From contig CANRGH010000004.1 of the NCBI GenBank assembly GCA_947630135.1, forward strand, positions 62,001 to 126,000: a stretch of 64,000 bases of DNA, in the 5' to 3' direction. The DNA comes from an uncultured Monoglobus sp. (GTDB taxonomy: Bacteria; Bacillota; Clostridia; Monoglobales; Monoglobaceae). Numbering within the stretch: position 1 is the stretch's first letter; the number at the start of each line of letters is the position of its first letter. Below, piece after piece: positions 48,647 to 57,958 of the stretch. The notes under the pieces are model-generated. The model saw only the letters and a program-made list of their open reading frames with translations, was not told where the DNA came from and ran no database searches. A program made the translations under genes and the position numbers.

Positions 48647-49606
48647 TCACTTGCAGGTAAAGGCCGTCCACTCGTCTGAACGCTTTTCGTTTATTATTTC
48701 AAGGCCCGATTTTTCAAGCGCTTTGCTTACCTCGGCGGCGCGCTCGTTTATAATTCCGGAGCAGACAAACACCGCGCCGTCCTTCATAAATCCGCGAACA
48801 TGGGGCGCGAGCGCGATTATCACATCGGCCACAATATTTGCCGCGACCAAGTCATATTTCCCGAAACGGGCGCGGACCGACTGGCTTGAAATTATATCGC
48901 CGCAGAACACGTCAAGACGCTCGCGGCCCAATCCGTTGAGCTCAAGATTTGAGTGCGCGACGTCAACCGCCGCCGGGTCTATGTCAACCGCGTCGCAATG
49001 CGCGGCGCCCAGCAGCAGCGCGATTATTGACAAAATTCCGCTGCCGCAGCCGAGGTCAAGCATCAGATCGCCCGGCTTAATATGCTTTTCGATTTCCTCA
49101 ATGCAAAATCTGGTGCTGTCATGCGAGCCGGTGCCGAAAGTCATTCCGGGGTTCACACGGAACACGACGCGCTCGGTCTTGCCTTCAAGCGGCAGCCACT
49201 CGGGCTGAACAAGCACTTTTTCGCCGATCTCAAGCGGCTTGAAATACTGTTTCCAATTTTCCGTCCAGTCCTCGTCCTTCACCCGCGCCGTAACTATTTT
49301 AAGAACGCCGAACTTTCCCTCGGCGTCGGCGCTTTTCATTTCGGATATCGACTTTTCTATTTCGGACAAGGTCAAAAGACCGTCACTGTCATCCGCGACA
49401 TAGGCGGTTATTTTTGTGTCGGCCGTTTTGAGCTTTTCAAGCTCCTCGTCAACATAGTCCCAATATTTTTTATTGTTTTCAAGGAATTTCTTAAAATCGT
49501 CCTTGTCGGAGATCTCAACCCCGGTTATGCCCAGATCGCCGAGCGCCGAGCAAACCGGATCGATCCCCGCGGACGTTGTGATGATATTAATTTTGATCCA
49601 GTTCAT
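48647..49606 (-). CDS. prmA: Ribosomal protein L11 methyltransferase
   Basis: A 319-aa SAM-dependent enzyme that methylates ribosomal protein L11. N-terminal L11-recognition domain (MNWIKINIITTSAGIDPVCS, TGVEISDKDDF), then RVNPGMTFGTGSHDSTRFCI, MLDLGCGSGILSIIALLLGA (SAM motif I), CDAVDIDPAAVDVAHSNLEL and DLVAANIVADVIIALAP, the N-P-P-Y-like motif being N-I-V as usual for PrmA. Longer by about 20 residues than the E. coli form, within the Firmicute range. Separated from hinT by a repeat array, so I am unsure whether it is read from the alaS operon. Confidence 0.95.
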   Translation of the reverse strand: MNWIKINIITTSAGIDPVCSALGDLGITGVEISDKDDFKKFLENNKKYWDYVDEELEKLKTADTKITAYVADDSDGLLTLSEIEKSISEMKSADAEGKFGVLKIVTARVKDEDWTENWKQYFKPLEIGEKVLVQPEWLPLEGKTERVVFRVNPGMTFGTGSHDSTRFCIEEIEKHIKPGDLMLDLGCGSGILSIIALLLGAAHCDAVDIDPAAVDVAHSNLELNGLGRERLDVFCGDIISSQSVRARFGKYDLVAANIVADVIIALAPHVRGFMKDGAVFVCSGIINERAAEVSKALEKSGLEIINEKRSDEWTAFTCK

Positions 49607-49684
49607 TTATTATGTAATTAATTTTTTCTGTTTTCGCGGGCGGATAATATCCGCCCCTACAACTATTTCACATTTCTGGGTTAT
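49607..49684. repeat. Dispersed palindrome between the repeat array and prmA
   Basis: GCGGGCGGATAATATCCGCC (about 49637-49660), the same element as in the repeat islands. Nothing else is recognised here. Confidence 0.65.
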
Positions 49685-50004
49685 CTCCCGCAAAGCGCCA
49701 GCGAAGCGCACTTTGCGGGAAGGCTGAGCAACCGCCTGTAAAGCGAAGCTTCCGCCGCTTGCGGCGGAACGAGCCAGAAGGCTGTTATTCAGGGCTCCCG
49801 CAAAGCGCCAACGCAGTGCGCTTTGTGGGAAAGCGGCGGAAACCCGAAGCGGGTGAGTGCTGCCGCTTGCGGCAGCATGAATAAGTGTAGGGATTTCCCA
49901 ATCAGGGCTCCCGCAAAGCGCCAGCGAAGCGCGCTTTGTGGGAAGGCTGAGCAACCGCCTGTAAAGCGAAGCTTCCGCCGCCTGCGGCGGAACGAGCCAG
50001 AAGG
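49685..50004. repeat. Array of approximately 97-bp direct repeats between hinT and prmA
   Basis: A unit starting CTCCCGCAAAGCGCCAGCGA, through GGCTGAGCAACCGCCTG and GAAGCTTCCGCCGC, to GAGCCAGAAGG occurs at about 49685-49783 and 49908-50004 with few differences. A partial copy (CCCGCAAAGCGCCAACGCAG..) lies at 49797-49830, followed by a diverged spacer. Each unit contains inner hairpins (CCCGCAAAG..CTTTGCGGG; TTCCGCCGC..GCGGCGGAA). No ORF is convincing. Confidence 0.8.
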
Positions 50005-50012
50005 CGCGTTGC

Positions 50013-50357
50013 TCAGCCGGGGGGCCACTGCAGGTATCTGCCGGCCAGCAGATGGAAATGCAGATGTCCCACGGTCTGGCCTCCGTCCTCGCCGCAGTTG
50101 TTCACAATTCTGTAACCCTTCTCGGCAAAGCCGCGCTCGGCCGCGATTTTAGCCGCGGCCTCGAAAACCTTTCCGACAACCGCCGAGTTTTCGGAATTGA
50201 TCTCGTTGGTTGAGCTCAGGTGATTTTTCGGCACGATTACAATGTGCTCCGGCGCCTGAGGCGCGATATCCAAAAACGCGTAAACGCTGTCGTCCTCATA
50301 CACCTTTGTGGACGGGACCTCGCCCGCCACTATTTTGCAAAATAAGCAATCAGACAT
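50013..50357 (-). CDS. hinT: HIT family purine nucleoside phosphoramidase
   Basis: A 114-aa HIT protein that hydrolyses nucleoside 5'-phosphoramidates and acyl-adenylates. N-terminal DCLFCKIVAGEVPSTKVYED, HIVIVPKNHLSS and the triad region GQTVGHLHFHLLAGR with H-x-H-x-H. It ends LQWPPG. AGGAGAAATAATT precedes the ATG, 2 bases after alaS: one transcript. Aminoacyl-adenylate clearance by Hint enzymes gives a plausible reason for the pairing with alaS. Confidence 0.93.
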   Translation of the reverse strand: MSDCLFCKIVAGEVPSTKVYEDDSVYAFLDIAPQAPEHIVIVPKNHLSSTNEINSENSAVVGKVFEAAAKIAAERGFAEKGYRIVNNCGEDGGQTVGHLHFHLLAGRYLQWPPG

Positions 50358-50359
50358 AA

Positions 50360-53002
50360 TTATTTCTCCTTTTTTATGTGCTTTTCAAGTATGCTTCTGA
50401 CGTTTTTCAGGGCTTCCTCGACCTTTTCGGGCAGGCGGCCTCCGGCCTGAGCGCTGTCGGGCCTTCCGCCTCCGCCTCCGCCGAGCTCCTTGGCGACCTC
50501 GGAAATTACCTTTCCGGCGTGGGCGCCCTTCTCCATAGCTTCTTTTGTGGTCATTGAGATAAGGTTGACCTTCTCGCCCGCCTTCGAGGCCAGAACTATC
50601 AGCGAATTAGGCAGCTTGGCCTTGAGGTTGTCACCGATCTCGCGCATGGTGTTCATATCGACTCCGTCGTCAAGCACCTGCGTCACGATCTTAATTCCGT
50701 CAACCTCCTCGGCGCCCTCCAAAGCGTCTCCGAGGCTGTTTCTGGCAAGCTTGCTCTTTAAGCTTTCGATCTCGTGCTTCTGGTCGCGGAGCTCGTTCAT
50801 CACGCTCTCGGCGCGGCTGAGCACATCTGCCTGGCTCGTCTTCAAAGCCTTTGACACATCATAAAGCAGCAGCGACTGGTTGCGGCACAGCTCAATGACG
50901 TTATGTCCTGTGGTTCCCTCTATGCGTCTGACGCCCGCCGAAACTCCCGACTCGCTGAGTATCCTCATAATACCGAGGTTTCCGGTGTTGGCCGCGTGGG
51001 TTCCTCCGCACAGCTCGATGCTGAAATCGCCCATGCGCACCACGCGCACGCGCTTGCCGTATTTCTCGCTGAACAGCGCCATCGCGCCCATTGTTCTGGC
51101 GTTGGCGATATCCTCCTCAAAGCACTCTATTTTGATACACTCCATTATTTTGTCATTGACAATGGTTCCGACCTTGAGCTGCTCGTCGATCGTCATCGCC
51201 TGGAAATGCGAAAAGTCGAAGCGGAACCTGTGCTCATCGACATATGAGCCCGCCTGAGCGACATGCTTGCCCAGAACCTGCCTTAATGCCGCCTGAAGCA
51301 GATGCACCGCCGAGTGGTTGCGCATAATGGCCCTGCGGCGCTCGGCGTCAACGCTGACGCTGACCGTCTCGCCGACCGAGATCTCGCCGTTCTGGACAAC
51401 GCAGTGATGATGGAACTTTCCGTTCTTTTTGGTCACGTCCTTAACACGGACCGAAGCGGCGTCGGTGTTTATATATCCGCTGTCGCCGACCTGACCGCCG
51501 CTCTCGGCGTAAAGCACCGAGCGGTCAAGCACGATAACGACCTCGTCGCCCTCGTCCGCCTTGTCAACTCTTTGATCTCCCTTGGCGATCGCCATGATCT
51601 TTGACTTGCCGTTGAATTTTTGATAGCCCTCAAAAATCGTGGCGTCTTTTATGTCGATAAATATATCGTCCTCCCACGCGGTGTCGTCATTATTGCCGCG
51701 GGCGGTCTTTGATGTCGCGCGCTGCTTGTTGAGCAGCTCCTTGAACAGCGTCTCGGCGACCACAAAGCCGTTCTCGCCCATGATCTCGCGGGTGAGGTCG
51801 ATCGGAAATCCGTATGTGTCATAGAGCTTGAAGGCCTTCTCGCCGTCCAGCTCGCTTATGCCGCTTTCCTTCATGTCGGCGATATAGCTTCTGATTATCT
51901 GCATACCCTGGTCGATCGTGTTGTTGAAACGCTCTTCCTCACTCTTGATAACGCTCTCGATATACTCAAAATTGGTGTCAAGCTCGGGATAGGCGCTCAT
52001 TGACTCGTCGGCGACAACTCTCGCCAGTTTATAGAGGAACGTTCCCTTTATTCCGAGCAGTCTGCCGTGGCGCGCGGCTCTGCGGAGCAGTCTGCGCAGC
52101 ACATAACCTCTGCCCTCGTTTGAGGGAAGCACGCCGTCGGCCGTCATGAACACGGTGCTGCGGATATGGTCAGTGATAACTCTGAGCGACGTGTCGGCAT
52201 GCTTGTCCTCGCCGTAGGTCACTCCGGCCATTTCGGCCGCCGCGTCGAGCACGCGCCTTATGGTGTCGACCTCAAAGATCGAGGTCGTGCCCTGCATGAT
52301 GCAGGCTATTCTCTCAAGGCCCATGCCGGTGTCGATGTTCGGATGAGCCAGCTTGTTGTATGTGCCGTTCTCGTCCTTGTCGAACTGAGTGAACACCAAA
52401 TTCCAGAACTCGACGTATCTGTCACAGTCGCAGCCGACCGCGCAGTCGGGGCTGCCGCAGCCGTATTCCTCGCCGCGGTCATAATATATCTCGGAGCAGG
52501 GACCGCAGGGGCCTGTGCCTATCTCCCAGAAATTGTCGTCCTTGCCGAGATGAACTATCCTGTCCTTTGAGACTCCCACATGGTTGACCCAGATATCCTC
52601 CGCCTCATAGTCATCCTCATAAACGCTGACCCAAAGGCGGTCCTTGGGAATCTCCAGAACCTCGGTGATAAACTCCCACGCCCATTTGGTGGCGTCCATC
52701 TTGAAGTAATCGCCGAACGAGAAATTGCCCAGCATCTCAAAAAACGTGCCGTGGCGCGAGGTGAGGCCCACCTGCTCGATATCCGGGGTCCTTATGCACT
52801 TCTGGCAGGTTGTCACGCGCTTGGCGGGCGGGACCTCCTTGCCGGTGAAGTAGGGCTTAAGCGGCGCCATGCCCGCGTTGATAAGCAGCAGGCTCGCGTC
52901 GTTCTGCGGCACCAGCGGGAACGACGGCAGGCGCAGATGACCCTTGCTCTCAAAAAAGCTCAAAAACTTTTCACGTATTTCGTTTAATCCTAATTTTTCC
53001 AT
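50360..53002 (-). CDS. alaS: Alanyl-tRNA synthetase
   Basis: An 880-aa class II synthetase. The track begins at a TTG seven codons earlier; ATG at 53002 follows AGAGGTAG by 5 bases. Order: catalytic core (REKFLSFFESKGHLRLPSFPLVP, RHGTFFEMLGNFSFGDYFK, LVFTQFDKDENG, NIDTGMGLERIACIMQG), editing domain (HSAVHLLQAALRQVLG, ELCGGTHAANTGNLGIM with zinc-binding Cys and His residues) and C-terminal DHHA1 domain (GGGGGGRPDSAQAGG). Full length. No T-box leader is seen; it lies behind DUF4364 and degV in a probable operon. Confidence 0.97.
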   Translation of the reverse strand: MEKLGLNEIREKFLSFFESKGHLRLPSFPLVPQNDASLLLINAGMAPLKPYFTGKEVPPAKRVTTCQKCIRTPDIEQVGLTSRHGTFFEMLGNFSFGDYFKMDATKWAWEFITEVLEIPKDRLWVSVYEDDYEAEDIWVNHVGVSKDRIVHLGKDDNFWEIGTGPCGPCSEIYYDRGEEYGCGSPDCAVGCDCDRYVEFWNLVFTQFDKDENGTYNKLAHPNIDTGMGLERIACIMQGTTSIFEVDTIRRVLDAAAEMAGVTYGEDKHADTSLRVITDHIRSTVFMTADGVLPSNEGRGYVLRRLLRRAARHGRLLGIKGTFLYKLARVVADESMSAYPELDTNFEYIESVIKSEEERFNNTIDQGMQIIRSYIADMKESGISELDGEKAFKLYDTYGFPIDLTREIMGENGFVVAETLFKELLNKQRATSKTARGNNDDTAWEDDIFIDIKDATIFEGYQKFNGKSKIMAIAKGDQRVDKADEGDEVVIVLDRSVLYAESGGQVGDSGYINTDAASVRVKDVTKKNGKFHHHCVVQNGEISVGETVSVSVDAERRRAIMRNHSAVHLLQAALRQVLGKHVAQAGSYVDEHRFRFDFSHFQAMTIDEQLKVGTIVNDKIMECIKIECFEEDIANARTMGAMALFSEKYGKRVRVVRMGDFSIELCGGTHAANTGNLGIMRILSESGVSAGVRRIEGTTGHNVIELCRNQSLLLYDVSKALKTSQADVLSRAESVMNELRDQKHEIESLKSKLARNSLGDALEGAEEVDGIKIVTQVLDDGVDMNTMREIGDNLKAKLPNSLIVLASKAGEKVNLISMTTKEAMEKGAHAGKVISEVAKELGGGGGGRPDSAQAGGRLPEKVEEALKNVRSILEKHIKKEK

Positions 53003-53052
53003 TTTATCTACCTCTTGCTTCAAATAATAAATTTCACTAAATAAATATTATA

Positions 53053-53586
53053 TCAATCTTGGCCGTTTTCGTCAAGTGTTTTGCAAATATACTTATATAT
53101 TTCGGCGGCGTTTTTCTTGAGCAGCCGCGCCGTTCTGCCCGCCTGTACCCTATTGCCCGCGTCGATCTTGAGCTCAAGCATGGGCTCGCCCCTGTCGAGC
53201 ATGGTAAGAGCTGCCATATATCGCCCCTCTCCAAGCGGTTCGGTCACGGCGGTGATGCTGTTGGGGTTCGTTTTCTCGTCAAATTCCTCGCGGCTCGCCA
53301 CCGACCTTATGCGCGCCCTTATGCTGGGCGGCACCCTTCCGCTGAAAAATCCGTCGGCGTCCACGCCCTTTCCGGTCAGCCTGACACATTCCTCGTCGCG
53401 GTAATACACCCTGTCGATAAACCCGTCCTCGATGAGCTCGCTGAGCATTATCGTCAGGTCAAAATAACTCATAACGTTCTCGTCCCACGTCATAAGCTCG
53501 GTTATTCTCGTCAGCGACAAAGGGTGCGGATACTGCCTCAGAGCATAGAGGATCGCAAATTTCATTTCGTCTTTTTCCAGAAACAT
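53053..53586 (-). CDS. DUF4364 family protein
   Basis: A 177-aa protein with an N-terminal winged-helix-like segment (LEKDEMKFAILYALRQYPHP, LTRITELMTWDENVMSYFDL) and a C-terminal beta-rich part (LTMLDRGEPMLELKIDAGNR). DUF4364 is common in Clostridia and has no assigned function; the winged-helix part suggests DNA binding. ATG at 53586 is chosen over the upstream TTG because TTTGGAG ends 6 bases before it. Gaps of 23 and 50 bases connect it to degV and alaS. Confidence 0.85.
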   Translation of the reverse strand: MFLEKDEMKFAILYALRQYPHPLSLTRITELMTWDENVMSYFDLTIMLSELIEDGFIDRVYYRDEECVRLTGKGVDADGFFSGRVPPSIRARIRSVASREEFDEKTNPNSITAVTEPLGEGRYMAALTMLDRGEPMLELKIDAGNRVQAGRTARLLKKNAAEIYKYICKTLDENGQD

Positions 53587-53609
53587 ACTTATCTCCAAAC
53601 AATTAAATT

Positions 53610-54476
53610 TTATTTTTCATATTCGGTATAGGGCTTTTTGTGCTTAAAATATATTCCCACAAGGCCCAGACCCGCGTGGGAAGTGATTACCGGGCCGATC
53701 TTGTAGTGAGTGATCTTTTTGGGCTTCACGCGCTCGCGCAGCAGGTTCTCGACGATCTCCACCTTGTCGGGCGCGTCGGTGTCCATAATGATAACTTCGT
53801 TTTCCTGCGGATTTTCCATTCTCTCCTCGGCATATCCCACAAGGCTCGCCATGGCCTTTTTGAGCCCGCGGACCTTTCGGCAGGCCTCAACAAGGCCGTC
53901 CGTGATCATAAGTATCGGCTTAATGTCGAGCAGGGCGCTGATCGCCATGGTCGTGGCCTTGATCCTGCCGCCCTTTTTGAGGAACGTCAGATCGTCAACC
54001 ACAAAATACGCCGTATCGCGCTTGTATGTCGTCTCGAGGTAATCGACGACCTCATCCTTTGAGGCCCCGGCGGCCGCCATTTCGGCCGCGTCAAGCACCG
54101 GCTTGCCGATCGCCATGGTATACATTTCGGAATTTACGATCGTGATGTCAAAGCCCTCGTCCTTGAGACTGTCGGCGATCATGTGCGCGGTGTTGTTAAT
54201 GCCGCTGCCGTTCGCGGAGATCGAGATATATATTATCCGGTTCTCTTTGCCTATTTCGCGGAACATGGCCTCCATATCCTCGGGCGACATCTGGCTGGTT
54301 GTCGGAACATTCTCGCTGCTCTCCACCATTTTATAAAACTCGTCCGCGTCAAAATCGCCGCCCGCTGTTATGCTTTTGCCGTCTAAGTTTACCGTAAACG
54401 GAAGCACGCTAATATCGTATTTTTTCAGAAGCTCAACGGGTATGTCCGCCCCTCTGTCAATCATTAATTTGATCAT
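53610..54476 (-). CDS. DegV family fatty-acid-binding protein
   Basis: A 288-aa DegV fold protein, which binds fatty acids and, as FakB, presents them to fatty acid kinase. Markers: IDRGADIPVELLKKYDISVLPF, VPTTSQMSPEDMEAMF with the conserved T-S-Q, ISISANGSGINNTAHM and KKGGRIKATTMAISALLDIKPIL. No fakA is in the window, so the lipid role is family knowledge only. AAAAGGAGAAAAGCA precedes the ATG. Confidence 0.93.
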   Translation of the reverse strand: MIKLMIDRGADIPVELLKKYDISVLPFTVNLDGKSITAGGDFDADEFYKMVESSENVPTTSQMSPEDMEAMFREIGKENRIIYISISANGSGINNTAHMIADSLKDEGFDITIVNSEMYTMAIGKPVLDAAEMAAAGASKDEVVDYLETTYKRDTAYFVVDDLTFLKKGGRIKATTMAISALLDIKPILMITDGLVEACRKVRGLKKAMASLVGYAEERMENPQENEVIIMDTDAPDKVEIVENLLRERVKPKKITHYKIGPVITSHAGLGLVGIYFKHKKPYTEYEK

Positions 54477-54512
54477 TGCTTTTCTCCTTTTAATATTTTA
54501 TTTTCTTCATTC

Positions 54513-54960
54513 AGTCGGACGGGACGTCGAGGGCGCCGTCCCCTACGATGTTTAACGCACCTATTCCGTAGGGGCGGATATTATCCGCCCGCGCCTGCCT
54601 CCTCCCGGGAGGAGGTGGATTTTCGCCTTTGGCGAAAAGACGGAGGTGGTAACGTAGTGATTAGCGATTAGCGAATAGTGATTAGGGCGGGCGGCAAATT
54701 GCCGCCCCTACAAGTTTGGCGTAATTTGTGCGTTCGCGGCAATCCCGACATATCTCCGACACCCGTAGGGGCGGATATTATCCGCCCGTCTGCCTCGCCT
54801 ATCGTTGTAGAGCGGCTGCGGCCGGAGCCGCGTCAGCGGGTTCGAGGCACAACCGTATTCCGTTCCCACGGATAAACGTGGCCACAAATCATTAACGTTT
54901 GTGGACATTCGCCCACATGCCGCCGCTGGCAGAAGGGCGCCTGTCATTAACCCATACTTC
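54513..54960. repeat. Repeat island 6
   Basis: No gene. Contains GTAGGGGCGGATATTATCCG palindromes at about 54568-54592 and 54764-54788, a CCTCCTCCCGGGAGGAGG hairpin with GATTTTCGCC..GGCGAAAAGACGGAGG near 54600, a GATTAG block (about 54651-54686), GGGCGGCAAATTGCCGCCC at 54689-54707, and an inverted copy of the approximately 90-bp dispersed block at 54813-54910. Confidence 0.7.
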
Positions 54961-54970
54961 TTATCCGAAA

Positions 54971-55477
54971 TCAGCACTCGCGGAGCTTTCCCTCGGTTTG
55001 CAAATTCTCGAAATTGTGGCTGCGCAGGACCTCATATGCGATTACCGCGACCGCGTTTGAAAGGTTGAGCGAGCGCATGTCGCTCCGCATCGGAATTCGT
55101 ATGCAGCGGTCGTAATGCTCCTTAAGCAGCGGTTCGGGAAGCCCCTTCGTTTCCTTGCCGAACACCAGAAATATCTCCCGGCCCCGATCGGTAAATTTTT
55201 TATAATCGACGTCCGAGTATATATTTTTCCCCTTAGTCGTGCAATAGAAAAACTCGCCGTCCTTATATTTTTTAAGCACCTCGTCAAACGAGCCGTATTC
55301 ATACAGCTCAAGCTCCGACCAATAGTCGAGCCCCGCGCGGCGCACCCGCTTTTCGCTTATGTCAAAGCCCAGCGGATGCACCAGATGCAGCGCAGCTCCG
55401 ATAACGCTGCACGTTCTTGAGATATTGCCGGTGTTTGACGGGATTTCCGGCTCCACCAAAACTATGTTTAATTTCAA
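54971..55477 (-). CDS. trmL: tRNA (cytidine/uridine-34-2'-O)-methyltransferase
   Basis: A 168-aa SPOUT methyltransferase that modifies the wobble base of tRNA-Leu. LVEPEIPSNTGNISRTCSVIG, LVHPLGFDISEKRVRRAGLDYW, FLVFGKETKGLPEPLL and IPMRSDMRSLNLSNAVAVIAYE (trefoil knot) are diagnostic. A TTG start with GTGAGG and GGAG upstream. Last gene of rluB-pdxK-yifB-trmL. Confidence 0.95.
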   Translation of the reverse strand: MKLNIVLVEPEIPSNTGNISRTCSVIGAALHLVHPLGFDISEKRVRRAGLDYWSELELYEYGSFDEVLKKYKDGEFFYCTTKGKNIYSDVDYKKFTDRGREIFLVFGKETKGLPEPLLKEHYDRCIRIPMRSDMRSLNLSNAVAVIAYEVLRSHNFENLQTEGKLREC

Positions 55478-55499
55478 GCCTCACATCTCCAATTTAATA

Positions 55500-57032
55500 T
55501 TATGCCCAGAATTTGCGGTCAAGCGAGCGGTACTGAACGGCCTCGGCAATATGGCTCTCTCCGATAATATCGCTGCCGTCAAGATCCGCGATCGTGCGCG
55601 CGACCTTGAGAACTCTGTTATACGCTCTGCCGCTCATGCCAAGGCTTTCAAAAGCCGCTTTGAGCATATTGTTTGCCGCGCCGCTGAGAACGCAGTATTT
55701 CTCGACCAGACTCGGGGTCAGGCCGCTGTTTGAATAGACGCCCGTGCCCCTGTAACGCTCGGTCTGTATCTTCCGCGCGCGGTCAACTCTTTTCTTTATA
55801 TCTGCCGAGGACTCGGGCTTTTCCTTGCTGTCAAGCTCGTCATACTCAACCGCGGGGACCTCGATATGCAGATCAATCCTGTCGAGCAGAGGCCCGCTGA
55901 CCTTGCCGAGATACGCGGCTATCTTTTTCGGGGTGCAGGTGCAGTCATGCTTCCTGTCTCCGTAATATCCGCAGGGGCAGGGGTTCATCGACGCCACAAG
56001 CATCACGTTGCAGGGATAGGAATACGAGCCCTGGACCCTCGTGATCGTGACAACGCCGTCCTCAAGCGGCTGGCGCATGACCTCAAGCGCGTCCTTGCGG
56101 AACTCGGGCAGCTCGTCAAGGAACAGCACTCCGTTGTGCGACAGGCTTATCTCGCCGGGCTTCGGGTTACTTCCGCCGCCCGAAAGCGCCACAGCCGACA
56201 CCGTGTGATGCGGGCTCCTGAACGGGCGCGTGAGTATCATCGGCGCGCCCTTGGGCATTTTTCCGGCAATGCTGTGTATCTTCGTGGACTCTAAGGCCTC
56301 GTCAAACGTCAGGTCCGGAAGTATGGTCGGCAGCCTTTGGGCGAGCATCGTCTTGCCCGAGCCGGGAGGGCCGATAAGCAGCACGTTATGTCCGCCCGCC
56401 GCGGCGACCTCCATGGCGCGCTTCACGTTTTCCTGACCCTTTACCTCGGAAAAATCATATGTATATTTCGCGGCCTTTCCGAAAATCTCATCTATATTGA
56501 CCTTTGTGGGCGCTATCATTCTTTTTCCGGTCAGATGGTCGATAAGCTGACCGAGAGAGCGCACGCCGTAAACGTTCGCCCCACTGACGACCGCCGCTTC
56601 CTCGGCGTTGTCAAACGGCACAAATATTTCGGTCATGCCCGACTGATAGGCCTTGATAACCATAGGCAGCACGCCGTCGATCCGCCGCACCGCGCCGTCC
56701 AGTGAAAGCTCGCCCATAAAAGCGGCTTTTGAAAGACTGCCGCAGAAGATCTGTTCCGAGGCCGTGAGCAGGCCCACGGTTATCGGCAGATCAAGATACG
56801 CGCCCTCCTTTTTGACGTCCGCGGGGGCGAGGTTTATCACGATCCTCCTGCCCGGCACCACATATCCGGTGTTGTTGAGGGCGCTCCTTATGCGCTCCTT
56901 TGACTCGCGGACCGAGGCATCGGGAAGGCCGACGATCTCCCACGCGGGGAAGCCGCCGCTGACGCCTGTCTCCACGCTGATTATATAGCCGTCAATGCCT
57001 TTTAAGCCGCAGCTGTTGATTTTTGTGATCAT
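55500..57032 (-). CDS. YifB/ComM family Mg-chelatase-like ATPase
   Basis: A 510-aa protein with an N-terminal Lon-protease-like S5 fold (INSCGLKGIDGYIISVETGV, EIVGLPDASVRESKERIRSAL), AAA core with LLIGPPGSGKTMLAQRLPTI near 224, FRSPHHTVSAVALSGGG, GVLFLDELPEF (Walker B), a Cys-rich insert NPCPCGYYGDRKHDCTC and a C-terminal lid. ComM relatives act as branch-migration helicases in natural transformation of Gram-negatives; that role is not tested in Firmicutes. Gap of 20 bases after pdxK. Confidence 0.92.
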   Translation of the reverse strand: MITKINSCGLKGIDGYIISVETGVSGGFPAWEIVGLPDASVRESKERIRSALNNTGYVVPGRRIVINLAPADVKKEGAYLDLPITVGLLTASEQIFCGSLSKAAFMGELSLDGAVRRIDGVLPMVIKAYQSGMTEIFVPFDNAEEAAVVSGANVYGVRSLGQLIDHLTGKRMIAPTKVNIDEIFGKAAKYTYDFSEVKGQENVKRAMEVAAAGGHNVLLIGPPGSGKTMLAQRLPTILPDLTFDEALESTKIHSIAGKMPKGAPMILTRPFRSPHHTVSAVALSGGGSNPKPGEISLSHNGVLFLDELPEFRKDALEVMRQPLEDGVVTITRVQGSYSYPCNVMLVASMNPCPCGYYGDRKHDCTCTPKKIAAYLGKVSGPLLDRIDLHIEVPAVEYDELDSKEKPESSADIKKRVDRARKIQTERYRGTGVYSNSGLTPSLVEKYCVLSGAANNMLKAAFESLGMSGRAYNRVLKVARTIADLDGSDIIGESHIAEAVQYRSLDRKFWA

Positions 57033-57052
57033 AATCTCACCATCCTTGAAAA

Positions 57053-57958
57053 TCAGATCTCCACATATCTTTTATCGTACTCGGTTTTGTTGAAATAGCT
57101 CGAAAGCACGGGCTCAAACAGCACGCCCTCGCGTATTCTTATCTCCGGGTGGCGTATCGTGGCCTGGATCGCCTTATACACAAAGCCCGCGGCGAGGTTC
57201 GCCGCCTCGATCATGCTTTCGCCCTTGAGCAGAGCTCCGGTCAGCACCGAGGTGTAAATATCGCCCGTGCCGTGGAACAGGCGGTTGACATAGCCGCAGT
57301 CCACCTTGTAGCACTTGTCGGTGTCGCCGTCATAGACAGCTACGCACATGGAATTTTCGGAGTCCATAACGCTGGTTATGGCGACATATCTCGCTCCGAG
57401 CGCGGCCAGCTTTTTGAGGTATCGTTTTATCATATTATTGCTGACGGGCCGCTTTCTCGGCTTTTCGCCGATCAGCATACATGTCTCGGTGACGTTTGGC
57501 GTGATGACCTCGGCGATCCCGCAGAGCTCGCGCATTCCGTCAAGCATTCCGATTACCTTGTCGGAATAAAACCCGCTTTCCACAAGGTCGCTGTCGCCCA
57601 TAACGGGATCGACGACCGTCAGAGCGCCGTAGCCCTTGGCCCTGATCATAAATTCTTTTAATATTTCCAGCTGCTCGGTGCTTCCCATATAACCGCTGTA
57701 GACCGCGTCAAACTTAAGCCCCAGCTCGTCCCAGTGCCTGATTATTCCGCGCATCTGGTCGGTCAGGTCGCAAAAGGTGTAGCCCTTAAACTCGTAGGTA
57801 TGAGTCGAAAGCACAGCCGTGGGCAGCGGGCAGACCTCGATCCCCATCGCGGAGATTATCGGTATGACCTCGGTCAGCGAGACCTTTCCGAAGCCCGAAA
57901 GGTCGTGAACCGCGCACACCTTTGGTATCGCGTTTTTTATCTCGTTCTCTTTAAGCAT
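57053..57958 (-). CDS. pdxK: Pyridoxal/pyridoxamine kinase
   Basis: A 301-aa ribokinase-fold enzyme that salvages vitamin B6 to pyridoxal phosphate. VCAVHDLSGFGKVSLTEVIP, LPTAVLSTHTYEFKGY, YSGYMGSTEQLEILKEF, VVDPVMGDS and ITPNVTETCMLIGE (substrate and metal side), with GTGDIYTSVLTGALLKGES holding the catalytic Asp and anion hole. Its ATG overlaps the rluB stop by 8 bases. Alternative specificity for hydroxymethylpyrimidine is less likely, given the PdxK/Y-type N-terminus. Confidence 0.88.
   Translation of the reverse strand: MLKENEIKNAIPKVCAVHDLSGFGKVSLTEVIPIISAMGIEVCPLPTAVLSTHTYEFKGYTFCDLTDQMRGIIRHWDELGLKFDAVYSGYMGSTEQLEILKEFMIRAKGYGALTVVDPVMGDSDLVESGFYSDKVIGMLDGMRELCGIAEVITPNVTETCMLIGEKPRKRPVSNNMIKRYLKKLAALGARYVAITSVMDSENSMCVAVYDGDTDKCYKVDCGYVNRLFHGTGDIYTSVLTGALLKGESMIEAANLAAGFVYKAIQATIRHPEIRIREGVLFEPVLSSYFNKTEYDKRYVEI

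Noticed and set aside
49685-50004. CRISPR array
   Set aside because: Units are about 97 bp with no short repeat and variable spacers of equal length, and no cas genes are present.
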